Assembly: GCA_963854835.1 (NCBI GenBank) | Contig: OY978530.1 | Location: forward strand, 15,768,616 to 15,832,615 | DNA: 64,000 bases | Direction: 5' to 3' | From: Megamerina dolium | Lineage: Eukaryota > Arthropoda > Insecta > Diptera > Megamerinidae | In this document: in pieces, positions 9,468 to 20,740 of the stretch | Layout: each line of letters begins with the position of its first letter | How positions within the stretch are numbered: the stretch's first letter is position 1 | Program-made: the position numbers and the translations under genes | Notes under the pieces: generated by a model | What the model saw: the letters and a program-made list of their open reading frames with translations, nothing else | The model's database searches: none | What the model was told of the DNA's origin: nothing

Positions 9468-9754
9468 AAATCTTATTTTACTATCTATATTGAAAAATAT
9501 AGTACTAATCGCTTTAAAGTTAAAAGTTTAACTAGATATTCTCAATTATCAATTATCAATTACCTACCCCAATAACAAAACCGTAAAACATAACCTAAGC
9601 AACTCAACATATATATGTCAAGCATGTAGAAACACTTTCACTAATCTATTATTATGTTATCCACCCCCAATATAACTTACATCATTTTTTTCGTGATCAT
9701 GCTAGCTACATACACTTAGCAGAAAAAGTGTACGTACAAGAAGTAAACAATTTT
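9468..9754. other. no gene seen
   Basis: AT-rich flank between the viral cluster and the Tc1 element, without ORFs or repeats I can name. Confidence 0.4.
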
Positions 9755-9913
9755 TCGCTGCACTAAATACCAATAAGAAAATAATTTTTCTCAAAAGAAA
9801 TTATTTTATATTTAAAAGCTACAGTATTATGTTTACTTTAAGCCCAAATACATTAAATTATAATGTACAGAAAAATAATGAGAAATAAAAGAATTCAAAA
9901 GTACCTGTTAATT
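9755..9913 (+). repeat. Tc1 left terminal inverted repeat
   Basis: Inverted partner of 10953-11111. It ends inward with GTACCTGTTAATT, matching AATTAACAGGTGC in the right copy. Confidence 0.88.
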
Positions 9914-10792
9914 GGAGGTGATGGTGTGCTGCCTTATCCTGCGCTCAAGCAAATCCCACAAATGTTCAATAGGATTTAGGTCAGGTAATTGTGGAGGGGT
10001 CTTGCACTGATGCGGAACATTATATAATATCCAAAGCTTCACATTATGGGTTGTTATCCTGTTGAAAGTGCCAGCCAGAACCCAGGACGAGATTTTCAGC
10101 ACTCTGCTTCAAATTTTCTTTTAAAATATTTAAATAACCTCTCTGATCCATAATTGACTCAATGAACACCAAATTGCCGACTTCATTGGCAGCCATACAT
10201 CTTCACACCATAATACCACCTCCGCCATGTTTAACCGTGCCCACAAGATTTTGCGCATGAAGGACTGTGCATGGTTTCCGCCACACAAGCTGACGTCCTT
10301 TAATACCAAACAGGCAAAACTTGCTCTCATCTGAGAATAGCACCTTCTCCCAGAACTCTGGCGGCTTATTTATATATTGTTTGGCAAAAGAAATTCTTTT
10401 TTGTCGGTTTATGAGCGAAATAAACGGCTTCCTGCGCGCAAAGCGGCCACGGCAGTTTGCCTTTTTTAAAATTTTGCGCACGATGTCGTTATGCATGGTT
10501 TTGTTAAACTGTTCCTTAACATTTTGAGCAATTTTCATTGCGGTCAGTCGAGTATTATCCTGAACAAGCCGCAAAACACATCTTTTTTCTCGTTGGGTCA
10601 GAATAGGAGGTCATCCTGAACGCGGTTGCGACACGAAAGTTCCAGTTTTTTCAAATTATTCATCACCGTTTGAATTATGGGATGCGCTCTCCCAAGGATT
10701 TTAGCAATTTCACGGAAAGTTTGGTCTTCTTTCCATAATTTAATTATAATTTTCCGTTCGTCAACTCCAATTTCCTTTCCTTTTGAATTCAT
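9908..10792 (-). pseudogene. Tc1-family transposase, three frames
   Basis: From ATG 10792: an N-terminal helix-turn-helix segment (GVDERKIIIKLWKEDQTFREIAKILGRA split over the HTH), then a frame change near 10640. The next frame has LTAMKIAQNVKEQFN and the first catalytic region FWEKVLFSDESKFCLFG, and ends in GGGGIMVW. Then WHFQQDN with the second Asp, and, in the last frame, PDLNPIEHLWDLLERRI with the catalytic Glu. Two or more frameshifts and stops make it inactive. Known role: cut-and-paste transposition at TA. Confidence 0.88.
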
Positions 10793-10952
10793 CTTTATTA
10801 AACTTCTTGAAATAGATTATTCAAAGCACAAAATCGAAACACGATACGTATTAAATATAGAATTTGTGAAAAAAACTTTTGATGGCACGAGCGATCGAGC
10901 ACTTGATCGGGGAAGTCCCGTTTTCGTTTCTGTACGTAGACTTTTTATGAAT

Positions 10953-11111
10953 AATTAACAGGTGCTTTTCAATTCTTTTATTTCTCATAATTTTTCTGTA
11001 CATTATAATTTAATGTATTTGGGCTTAAAGTAAACATAATACTCTAACTTTTAAATAAAAAATAATTTCTTTTTAGAAAAATTGTTTTCTTATTGGTATT
11101 TAGTGCAGCGA
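10953..11111 (-). repeat. Tc1 right terminal inverted repeat
   Basis: Reverse complement of 9755-9913 with scattered differences. The outer end reads GTGCAGCGA. Confidence 0.88.
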
Positions 11112-11118
11112 TATAGGA

Positions 11119-13210
11119 GGATGGGACTACATCTGGTGAGAGTGCAACAAATATGGCAGAAAATATCATGGCACGGATGAAGAGATCATGTGATGAGGCG
11201 ATGCCTAGGAAAACACAAAAGCCGACAAGTAAAACGGTCTATTGGTTTAACGAAAACATTGCAGAGCTCAGAAAACACTGCAATCAAGCCCGTAGAAGAG
11301 TAAAAAGGGCACGAAATCGACCGTCACGGCACCTGCTACGCGAGATATATAAACTATGCCGCAATCAGCTTAAAAAGGCGATAAAAACGAGCAAGGATGC
11401 ATGTTTTAAAGACCTCCGAGAAAATGCAGATATCGATCCTTGGGGCAGGGCGTACAAAATAGTTATGAATAAAGTAAGAGGACCAAGGTCACCACAACCG
11501 ACGGACCCAGTGCTAATGGAACGGGTGGTAAATGTATTGTTCCCCTCCTCGAAGAGAGTTTGGAATACTACTGTCCACCCGCGGAAATAGGTGACATTAC
11601 AGCGGTAATTGCAGAAGAAGTGTTACTTAACTTGAATAAAGTGGGAGATAATAAGGCTCCAGGACCCGACAGCATTCCTAATGTAGCAATGAAGGCAGCT
11701 ATCAAAGCGGACCCCAGTATTTTTGCAACGATGTTTGACAAATGTCTACGTGAGAGGGTTTTTCCTCCTATGTGGAAACGTCAGAGACTCGTGCGTCTTC
11801 TAAAACCCGGCAAACAACCAGACCAACCGTCATCATACCGGCCGCTATGTATGCTAGATTCTTTGGGGAAGGTACTGGAGAGGATAATTGTTAATCGTTT
11901 GCAGGAGACGTGTGTTCCATGTGGAACGGCCACATGGCTTATCATCCACACAATTTCGCTTCCGCAGAGGGAAGTCTACAATAGATGCGGTGCAAATGGT
12001 AATAAATATAGGTCGTGAACCTACTAGCGGAATAAGGTGGAGGTGGGGTGATAAGAAATACTGCGCAGTAGTAACACTGGACGTCAAGAACGCCTTCAAC
12101 ACAGCAAAGTGGCCGCAGATCATACAGGCACTGGAAAATTTTAGCACCCCAAAAGTACCTGACGCGGATAATCGCCAACTACTTCGACAAGAGAGTACTG
12201 CTATATGATACAGATGTGGGCGTGAAACAGTATAACGTTTCACGGGGCGTGCCACAAGGCTCATTACTTGGCTCGACATTATGGAACGCTATGTGCAATG
12301 ACATCCTGAAGATAAGTATTCCAGCAGGAACCAAGTTGATTGGCTATGCAGATGATATAGCACTGGTTGTAATAGAGCTGCAAAGGTGAATAATGCTTTG
12401 TCTCGCATAATGTCGAATATAGGTGGACCCCTTTCTAGTAAAAGGAAATTGCTGGCAAAGGAGACAAGCTCCATCATGCTGCATGCAGCTCCAGTTTGGG
12501 CTGACGCAACACAGAAAGCTACTTACATGGCTGGCATCAGATCCACATACCGTTGAGTGCACTGCGAGTAGCTAGCGCTTTTAGCACCGTGTCGGACGAT
12601 GCAATCGTGGTCATTGCGTCAATGCTACCCATTGACATATTGGCATGCGAACTACAGCGAATTCACTCATCGGTCAGAAATACATCAAATGAGGAAGAGA
12701 GGCGACGTAGTCTCTTGGAGTGGCAACAGAGGTGGGAACCATCCGTGAAAGTTAGATGGACATACAGGTTGATATAAAACGTAGAAATTTGGTTTCACAG
12801 AAGACATGGTGAAGTGGATTTCCATCTAACCCAATTGATAAGCGGACATGGATGTTTTAAGCAATATCTACACCGTTTTAAGCACGAGGAAGACCCTTTC
12901 TGCCCTGGATATCCTGGTAAAATTGAACATGCGGAACACGTCCTTTTCAGTTGTCTTCGCTTTGGAAATGAGAGGCAAGTTATGCAGGAAGCATTTGGAG
13001 AATTCCCCACAAATAGCAACCTGATATCGCACATGCGCGAATCACTTGAAAAGTGGGTGGCAGTACAATCGGTAGCTGCACAAATGATGACTGAGCTCCG
13101 ACGCATAGAACGCCATAAAGCAATGGAACGCAGAATGAACGCTGCTGAAATGTTGACAGGTACGAACTTAATGACCTACTTAACAAATTACGAGCGAAAT
13201 CGCTCATGAC
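11119..13210 (+). pseudogene. R1-clade LINE, 5'-truncated, reverse transcriptase and C-terminal region
   Basis: Four overlapping frames carry one protein. A pre-RT linker lies at 11153-11560. RT motifs are KAPGPDSIPN, SYRPLCMLDSLGKVLER, FRRGKSTIDAV, VTLDVKNAFNTA, VSRGVPQGSLLG and GYADDIALVV (about 11650-12370). The C-terminal segment at 12814-13209 has ISGHGCFKQYLHRF, CPGYPGKIEHAEHVLFSC (a Cys/His cluster) and MRRIERHKAMERR-like basic sequence. This order is typical of R1-type LINEs. The endonuclease half is absent, as expected of a 5'-truncated insertion. Several frameshifts occur. Confidence 0.85.
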
Positions 13211-13510
13211 AGTCTTCCTGACGAAATACTTAGCGGTCGTTCCAGGGGAAACCTTCCGTCCTTCCATCGATGATTTCCTCCTCGTAAAAAATAAAAACAC
13301 GTATATGCACTTACTATATCAACCACTACAAGACCTAGCTGCTTGCTACCTATCATGCTAGCCTGGTAGCACAGCTAGAATCAATATCAACACCGCCAAC
13401 GATGTTTCACTATAGCACACGCAGTTAGATAGCTGATCCAGGATCCCCAATTACATCTACTCACAGGCCCTTAGCGGAATATCTTAGGAGTTTCGACCAG
13501 TAGTTGGTGT
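13211..13510. other. R1 3' flank, no gene seen
   Basis: Probably 3' UTR of the R1-type LINE followed by unassigned sequence. No clear poly(A) tail or target duplication found. Confidence 0.35.
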
Positions 13511-13520
13511 CAGCAATACA

Positions 13521-13790
13521 TGTTCACAACAATATAGTACATACTACCACCAAACGAACACCTTTCACCATGCTATATGGCTTTAACACCGAAATGCCAA
13601 CAAATATGAAAACTAAAAGAACACCATTGTACAACGCAGAAGCCCAAAACAAGTTATTAAAATACCAAATATAGAGGTCCCACGAACTAATTAAACAAAA
13701 CCAGGAAATAGCAAAGAAAAACGCCAAGAGGCAGTATGACTAGGACATACACCCGATAATTTTTATAAAATTAATGTAAAAATTTAGAAT
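13521..13790 (+). pseudogene. gypsy-type integrase C-terminal fragment
   Basis: The plus strand reads VHNNIVHTTTKRTPFTMLYGF and then SHELIKQNQEIAKKNAKRQYD. That is the late integrase region, seen in Ty3/gypsy elements just before the C-terminal domain. A stop interrupts it before SHEL. No other part of the element is recognisable on either side. Confidence 0.65.
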
Positions 13791-15350
13791 ATGTTGCTAA
13801 TTAGAAAGATGTAGGCGCAGCGTTTATGCGTATCAAGACATCTGCTGCAATTCATTGCGTTGAATTGTAATTCGGTAAGTGTTTACTCCTGCGCACAGGG
13901 CGGAATATCATTAAATCCTTAATAAAGAATATATGTATAAATATAGAGGATGCATCCAAAAATAATACAATATCTTAAGGAAATTATAACTAGAGGATTA
14001 GAAATACTGTATAGTAAGAACACGTTGATTTATCTCAAGCAATATGAGAAATAGGTTAGATAGGTTGAATACGTTCCGTTTTCAACGGATGATATTGAAA
14101 ACTGTACCACCTACAAGTACTAAAAGTTGGTTATGGCAACTATGAAGAGAAAACGCATTGTTGTCATTATATTTTTGTACCAACCAACAATGAATTTTTA
14201 ATACTTTTTAAAAATTAAGTATAGATTTTAAATGAATATCGCGAAAAAAATAATGTTGATATGGTATATAAGAATATATGTATATCTAAATAAGAAAAAT
14301 TTACTATCCATCATATATATATACGTAGATATAATTGAAAAAAAATTTGGTAATTCCTCTACAAGCAGAAGGGAGCAGCAGCAGCAGCAGATGCCAGCGT
14401 AGCAACATTAGCAGCATTTACAATAATAACAGCCAAGAAAATGATGACACAAAACTATCTTTGAAATAGCAAAGAACAAATAAACCCAGAACAAAAAACA
14501 GCGAACAACCATAAGAATAATAAAGCTTATAACAAAAATCAAATAAAATTAACAAAAACCAACTTTGACGTGCTTAGCCAGCGCGACGTAGCAAAACACA
14601 GCAACAGACACAAAACCGACACAGCAAACACATCGGCAGCATCAACAATAATAACTATGCAACCACAACCGAATAAAATATTGCAGCTACTATATTTATC
14701 AGTGACAATGAATTTTGGTGCACATCAGAAGAAGATGATAACAACAGAACCAAAATTAAATATTCATATTGCTCCAATAGTTAAACACTTAGACCAGGAG
14801 TATCGAGTTTCACATCACAATATTGCTCAGCAGTGCGGCACACATAAAACCCACCCTGCAACTTATTATTCATACCATTAATAAAGACAAAATTAAAATT
14901 TCGAATAGAATTAACGGTTGCATTGGACGCCAGCATCAACCCACAAGCACACCAAACCAACTTTCGCTCAAACCTAAAAAATAATCCAGATTACGTTTTC
15001 AAACCTAACGGCCAGAATGTCCAACTAATGTAAATAATCTCGCTGTCTTTACCTAAGAACAACCGAACACTGATAAAGAAGAAGTTATTGTTTTCACCAC
15101 TAGACTTCAACAAATCTATTAAAAGGCTAAGTACAGCATACAACAACCAACAAGAAGAATATCGTCATCAGGGACACCATAATCATCGAACTACCTGTAA
15201 CTATATATGCATATAACACTTCGAATTTTATTCCACATAAGTGCAATATGTTTTGAATTGTTCTTAATTTTACAAACTAAGCATAATTTTAACTTTTTCC
15301 TTATAAGAAAAAATTACTATTATTTCATAATGATAATTTTTTCTTCCTGA
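13791..15350. other. stretch without recognisable gene
   Basis: AT-rich and CA-rich sequence with short frames only (for example 14570-14881). It contains a short CAG run near 14371-14388. It may be untranslated or decayed retroelement sequence linking the integrase fragment to the LTR candidate that follows. Confidence 0.4.
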
Positions 15351-15900
15351 GAGAAGGGAAGATGTAGCGAGCCAATGAAATACGCACATAAGCATGCCTA
15401 GCGACATATTTCCCGAAATTGTGAAATACATATTTATCCATACACATACAACATTGCTCGAAGTTGTGAAATACACAATCCATATCAATATTACTTATAA
15501 TTGTGGAATGTCAGAACATTGCGCCAACTGAGTTGCAGCTGGGTATGAAAAAGCTGACAAAGCACTTTCCCACACAATAGGTAGTTCTGCACATACGTAC
15601 ACATATCAACAATATTTAGACATACCATGATCATTAAAATCACGTGGACTACTCGCTTTTAGTCGTGAGTCTACTGGAATAGGGAACTGTAAAAACTGTG
15701 ATCCTCACGAGGCCCTGCAGTATAAGTAATTCTAATTCAAAGTGAAAAGAACAAGAAATGAAAGTGAAGACATAAAAGCGCAAGTCTAATTAACCCTGTT
15801 TTATTTCAGCTAACCAGTGTTATAATCACGAAGGACACTTAGGAGCTTGGATTTAAGTGTGTTACATCATTGAGAGCCTAGCCGTTAGGTATTTAATAAG
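15351..15900 (+). mobile_element. candidate polypurine tract and 3' LTR of a gypsy-type element
   Basis: The purine run GAGAAGGGAAGA (15351-15362) is followed directly by TGTAGCGAGCCAATG, the layout of a polypurine tract and LTR start. It is the same orientation as the integrase fragment upstream. The 3' limit is unknown and I found no second LTR in the window. Confidence 0.4.
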
Positions 15901-15994
15901 TGTTGGCAAAATAACACAACAACACGACCGTTCCAGATCTTACAAGAACCAAAAAAAAAAACCGAAAAATAGTCTCAGAAAAAGCCAAAAATAA

Positions 15995-16085
15995 GTCCAA
16001 AGAACTGAAAAACCATTCCAAAAGAACTGAAAACGGTTCCAACAGAACTAGAAACCGCTCCTACAGGGCCGAAAATCGAGCTTGA
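15995..16085 (+). repeat. degenerate 21-bp tandem repeat, about four units
   Basis: Units of the form CCAAAGAACTGAAAACCATT recur at about 15996, 16017, 16038 and 16059 with substitutions (AGAACTGAAAAC, AGAACTAGAAAC, AGGGCCGAAAAT). Non-coding. Confidence 0.6.
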
Positions 16086-16373
16086 TAGAAGAAAAAAGAA
16101 TTTCAAAAGAACTCACGAAAAATTTACAAATCTCTGCTTTACTCAGAAACGTCGTACGTTGAAGTACATCTAGCTCGAAGCTCAGTTTTGTTTCATGTAT
16201 TTTATTTTTATTAAATTTTTGTTACGCAAATATCAAAAAAGGAATTAGTGTTATATATCAATTTATTTTTGTTTACTTTATAACAAAAATATAAAAAGAA
16301 ATTGAATTTAAAAAAAAAAAAATTTATAATCTTTAGCTATTTCGATAGGGCCTATTCCCGATACCACCTTTTT

Positions 16374-16409
16374 GAGAACCGGAACCGGTGCAAGTAACCG
16401 GTTCTCCTT
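16374..16409. promoter_or_regulatory. inverted repeat with Grainyhead-like site
   Basis: GAGAACCGG (16374-16382) is mirrored by CCGGTTCTC (16398-16406). Inside it AACCGGTT (16396-16403) matches the core recognised by Grainyhead-type factors. Chance cannot be excluded. Confidence 0.2.
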
Positions 16410-16429
16410 TTCTGTGACTCTTCTGAGAA

Positions 16430-18040
16430 AGCTTATTGCGCAGCTTTATACTTACGGATACAAGGAAAAGATGATAATATCTCGTTACATCTTCTAGTCT
16501 TCAAAGAAAAAGTTGCTAGAGCAATTTTACTCTCAAAACTGGTCAAGTCTATCCGTTCGGAACTTGGACTTCACCATTGTCAGCTATTTCTCTGGTCTGA
16601 CTCCGAAATTGTGTTAGCTTGACAAGAAAAATGCCCTTGTATGTAAAAAACTTATGTGGCCAATCGTACTTTTCAGATTCTGGATAATGCTACGTGGCCG
16701 CATGTCCTCAGCGCTGATAACCCGGCTGACTTAGAAACACTCGTAAACCACGAGAATCACGTTCAAATTCGTTTTCGTGGCATTGACGTCAATCTCCCGA
16801 TGCTTGGCCAAACACAAAGCTCAGCTTTGGAGCTGAGAAAAGTGTAAGCTTATAACACTCTTGAAGAAGAAGATGACATTTTCGATCGCTTCTTTTCGCT
16901 TCTATGCGATTTACGTGTAATTCCGTATGTGTTTCGTTTTATACACAGCTAAATTTCGTATGTCGAATTTTAGAGGTGTTATCCCTCTATCCCATGGTAA
17001 GCTACAGTCGGTCAAGTCTCGACCAATATCAGTAACCCACTCTCGTTACTACCCAAAAGAGCGAGCGTCATCCTATCATAACTCCAGATAGCTCTCGATA
17101 CTGTACACTTTATTTCGCATATATACATACTTTGCTCCTGCACGCTGAGCAGAGCTTGATATTTCGAATGTTTCAATGCAAAGTTTGTACTATCCACAAA
17201 CAGAAACTCCGATCTCAAATCATGGCAGCTCTTTCTCCCGAGCGCTGCAACTTCTCATTACTATTTTTCACAACTGGAATTGTTTTTGCTAGACTATTTC
17301 AAATCGAATTCTCCACTTTACGTACTTCCACCTATATAAGTGGGTACGGTTCCATATTTGTATGCTTCTCCACGGAAGCAATACACTTGGAATTATGCTC
17401 TGACTTAACAACAGATGCATTCCGAGCGGCGTTTGCTCGATTCAATGGGCGATATAGTTTATCAAGCAAAATCATGACAGATAATGATAAAATATTTGTT
17501 GGTGCTCAACGTTCTCTGAGCAAAGAATTCTCCAAATTCCTCAAAGAAGTTTCTTTCGATATTGAGAACAAGTATGCTTCTCAAGGATTTTTACTGGAAT
17601 TCTATTCCTCCAAGTGCTCTACATATTGGTGGTTTATGGGAATCAGCCGTCAAGAGTTTTAAAACTCATTTCAAAAAGATAGCCGGTAACCGTAAATTTA
17701 CTTTCGAAAAATTTGCTACATTGCTTGCTAAGATAGACGGCGTGCTAAACTCACGACCTCTATCTCCCCTATCTGAAGATCTTTCAGAACTCAATTCTCT
17801 TACTCCAGGACACTTCCTTCGTGGTGCACCTCTTATGGCACCACCCGAACTCAACGCCGAAAATATTTCTCCGGTTAACCGTTGGGAAAAGCAGAAGGTG
17901 TTACGAATACATCACCAATTCAGTCGTTGATGGAAAGAAGAGTATCTAAAAGATCTGGACAACGAAGAAACAGGTACACCCATTGAAGGAACTTCAAGAG
18001 GGATAATTCATCGTGATAAAGTACTAATTGTTTCCAAAGC
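16430..18040 (+). pseudogene. BEL/Pao pol fragment: RNase H and integrase
   Basis: The plus strand carries RNase H-side pieces YCAALYTYGYKEK, FLWSDSEIVLA and [12 protein letters not shown] (16435-16770). After a gap come integrase pieces: [17 protein letters not shown] (zinc-binding region), [49 protein letters not shown] and [12 protein letters not shown] (17130-17930). All match BEL2 pol at 53654-56950 in the same order. Stops and frameshifts abound and the RT domain is missing. A SINE interrupts its 3' end near 18046. Confidence 0.83.
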
Positions 18041-18045
18041 CAATG

Positions 18046-18355
18046 CTAGGTGGTTAGTGTGTTGGCCTTCCGATATGTAGGTTGTGGGTTTAATCCCCAG
18101 CTGAAGCATAACAAATTTAATATCGAAAAGATTTTTCTTTCGAACGGTACCCATCTGTTGGCAAGTAATTGGCAATTCCTCCGGCGGTAACAATTTGCCA
18201 TGGAAAAACTTTTAAAAGAACTTTGTGACAGCTCAGAAAAAGTGATATCGCAACGGTTCTGCCGTTCGGAACCGGCTAAAATAAGTAGGTCCATTCTAAT
18301 ACTGCCCAAGATTTAACACGCTCAACACTAATGGAATAGAAGCTCAGCTAAAGAG
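18046..18355 (+). mobile_element. tRNA-derived SINE, copy 1 (head damaged)
   Basis: Homologous to the two full copies at 18572-18943 and 22170-22538 but in plus orientation. The tRNA-like head keeps GGTTTAATCCCC (B-box-like) but has lost part of the A-box. The body (GTACCCATCTGTTGGCAAG, CCGTTCGGAACCGGC) is present. The tail region with GAAGCTCAGC is degraded. It sits at the end of the BEL pol fragment. Confidence 0.8.
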
Positions 18356-19324
18356 AGAAGAATGGCTTTCGAATGGTGTGCCAATCATTTTATATGGATA
18401 AATCGTTTTTGAGATTTTGTGCAGAAGAAGTGCAGAAAATTACGTTTTTCGGGAATATCTCGGAGAAATGAATGAAGGCAAGTTTCTTTTTCAGCCTCAA
18501 GATTTCTAGAAAACTCACTCTTTTTGAAATACTCGCAAAAGACGAAAAAAAATGATTAATTTGATTACGCACGATAAAAAAAATAATAATAAATATGTGG
18601 CACTTAAAGCCCCAAAGGGTTCATTGGCCGAGCTGCTCTTCCATTACTGTTGTGCGTATTAAATTTTGGACAGTATTAGAAGGGACCTACTTATTTTAGC
18701 CGGTTCCGAACGGCAGAACACTTGTGACATCACTTTTTCTGAGCTTTGTCACAGTGTTCTTTTAGAAGCTTTTTCATGACAAGTTGTTACTGTCGGAGGA
18801 ATTGCCAATTACTTGCCGACAGGTGGGTACCGTTCGAAAGAAAAATCTTTTCGATATCAAATTTGTTATGCTTCAGCCGGGGATTAAACCCACAGCCTAC
18901 ATATCGGAAGGCCAACACACTAACCACTGAGCTACGGCACCCATGATTACGCAACTTTTGTTTTATGACTTTTGAAAAGTCTTTTTAGGATATATTAAGC
19001 CAATAAGATATTTGGCAAACTCAACCTAAATTCTTGATGCTTTAGACCAAACTGAAACTTTTCTTTATTTCCACTTTTCATGAAAGTTACAAAATATATG
19101 CTTAATAAGAAATTCAATATATGCTTAATCAGAAATTAAATATACTTTACAGTATTATTTATTGGAATTGCTTAATTGCACAATTATTGATTTCTACTAT
19201 ATTATTGCAAGAGTTGCATTATCTTGTAATTTGTTTTTTTACATTTAAAATAAATTGGTCAATATCGTTCGATGCTGACTGTGCATTTATATGAGTAGGT
19301 AGGTTACTGACATTATACGTAACT
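18356..19324 (-). repeat. 3' LTR of errantivirus-like element 1 (interrupted by SINE)
   Basis: Begins AGTTACGTATAATG directly after a TAAAAGGGGGGT purine tract. LTR sequence continues to 18954 and resumes at 18571 beyond the SINE. The outer end near 18356 is approximate. Confidence 0.65.
18572..18943 (-). mobile_element. tRNA-derived SINE, copy 2, with target duplication
   Basis: The minus strand begins GGGTGCCGTAGCTCAGTGG, with an A-box TAGCTCAGTGG. About 35 nt later comes GGTTTAATCCC, a B-box-like element. A body of about 270 bp follows, then a tail with ATTTATTATTATT. It is flanked by direct 10-bp copies of TGATTACGCA at 18562-18571 and 18944-18953. Non-coding, Pol III type; mobilised in trans by a LINE. 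It inserted into the LTR of the minus-strand errantivirus. Confidence 0.88.
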
Positions 19325-19327
19325 ACC

Positions 19328-20740
19328 CCCCTTTTAGTTTAGAATTCTCCTGAATTCTACTATTTAGTTTTATTGTTATACGTTTATGTTTGGTAATTAC
19401 AATTATGACAAATAATATTATTACAATTGATATAATTATGATGCATCCAAATAAAATTTTACTGTGGTGACTTAAGTTTACAATGTTACTCAAATTTAAT
19501 TTGTTTATTTTAACTATATCATTTAATGTTACTTTTTGTGTAAAATTTTGTCTTTTTTCGTATTGGGTATATATAATTTTTTCCTCTACATTTTCTTCTG
19601 TATTCGAAAAGTAATAATCATTTATTAAATTATTAAATTATTTCCATTTATTACAATTTCATTACTAGTGCATGTTTGATTTATTACAATGTTTTTTTGC
19701 ATTTTTTATAATAATTGTATCTACATCTAGTTGTATTATCTCTATTTCCTTATTACTAATGAGTTGGCAACTCGCTTTTCTCGAACAGTGTGTACTTGGC
19801 TTCATATTTCGTAATTGTTTATTTTCTTCAATCTTTAAAGTTTTATTTTTGTAATCAAAAATTTGTTCTATTTCTGAATCTATTTCATTATTAGTTTCGT
19901 TGGGTAGTGGTATTAGATATCTGATTTTAATATTTTCAAAAGTAATGGGAATTTTTATGCCAAGTACTAAATATGTGCCATTAAAATATGCTGTTCCCGA
20001 TTGTAAATACTTTAATTTATTATAATCAAAGTCATACTTTATTATTTCATTGCTTGTTAATATGCTAGGATGTATTATTTTGTATTTCGTTGCTACAACG
20101 TTATCAAGTATTTGTTCGATTATAGTTTTTAACATTTGGATTTTTGTTAATTGTTCCAAAAATATACTACGCTCATATTCTTCATCAATAACCTGATGTA
20201 CGACATTTAATTCTTCCTCTAATTTAATTTTGTCATTACTTATAATGTCACTTAATTGTTCTATCGCTAAATTGAAATAATCATTTACCTGTATTTGTTT
20301 ATTAATTTTCTCGCCTGTCTGTAATAAATGATTTTGTATGTCTTGTCTATCTTCGTCGTCCATAGTACCGAATATCCATTTCGATAAGCTACCTACACCA
20401 TTTATTAGTCCACGTTTTTGTCTATTTCTATTGGGTCTTAGTGTAAGTAGTTTGTTTCTTGTATCTACTATTTCTAACTGAAGTAAATCTTTGTATTTAG
20501 CTTTAACTATTGCTATATTGTCAGTCATTTTATCTAAGATATTCTCTATCTTGCTTACGTTAATCATATGTAAAACTATTTCCGTATCTTTAACTATTTC
20601 TTGGTTTTTTATATGAATATCTGCAAATCCTGTTTGGTCCGTTATTTCCGTTACTGTAATGTTTCCATTAATTAAGTGCGTCGCTTGTATCATCAGTAGA
20701 AGTATTATTGTTATCTGTAAATTTAAATGGTCTTTTAGTG
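19328..20740 (-). pseudogene. errantivirus-type Env glycoprotein, broken
   Basis: The main open frame runs 20693-19665 (342 codons). A hydrophobic signal-like segment LQITIILLLMIQAT lies partly upstream of the first ATG, without an in-frame ATG before it, consistent with expression from a spliced mRNA. A furin-type site RNRQKR is followed by GLINGVGSLSKWIFGTMD, the fusion-peptide region of insect errantivirus Env. Several N-glycosylation sites (NGT, NKT) are present. A frame change near 19675 separates the ectodomain from the anchor, whose frame reads KILFGCIIIISIVIILFV and ends at about 19330. In the family, Env mediates cell-to-cell transfer. This copy lacks a joined membrane anchor. Confidence 0.82.

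Larger units (their letters stand above)
6299..9754. mobile_element. decayed Polinton/adintovirus-like endogenous element fragment
   Basis: Three hallmark genes lie within 1.6 kb: an A32/FtsK-type packaging ATPase (minus), a capsid-associated protein with a phospholipase A2 signature (plus) and an adenain-type cysteine protease (plus). Minus-strand small ORFs, including a CARD protein, face them. This combination is known from Polintons/Mavericks and adintoviruses. Densoviruses have the PLA2 but not the protease or ATPase. No polymerase B, integrase, major capsid protein or terminal repeats are visible, so this is a fragment bounded by an RTE copy on the left and a Tc1 element on the right. 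All three hallmark genes carry stops or frameshifts. Confidence 0.78.
9755..11111 (-). mobile_element. Tc1-like DNA transposon with 159-bp terminal inverted repeats
   Basis: Left end 9755-9913 and right end 10953-11111 are inverted copies of each other, with only scattered mismatches. Both start TCGCTGCACTAAATACC on the reading from outside in. They enclose a broken transposase on the minus strand. Length (1.36 kb) and transposase family fit Tc1. The TA target duplication is not obvious, because the outermost bases differ at the two ends. Confidence 0.88.
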
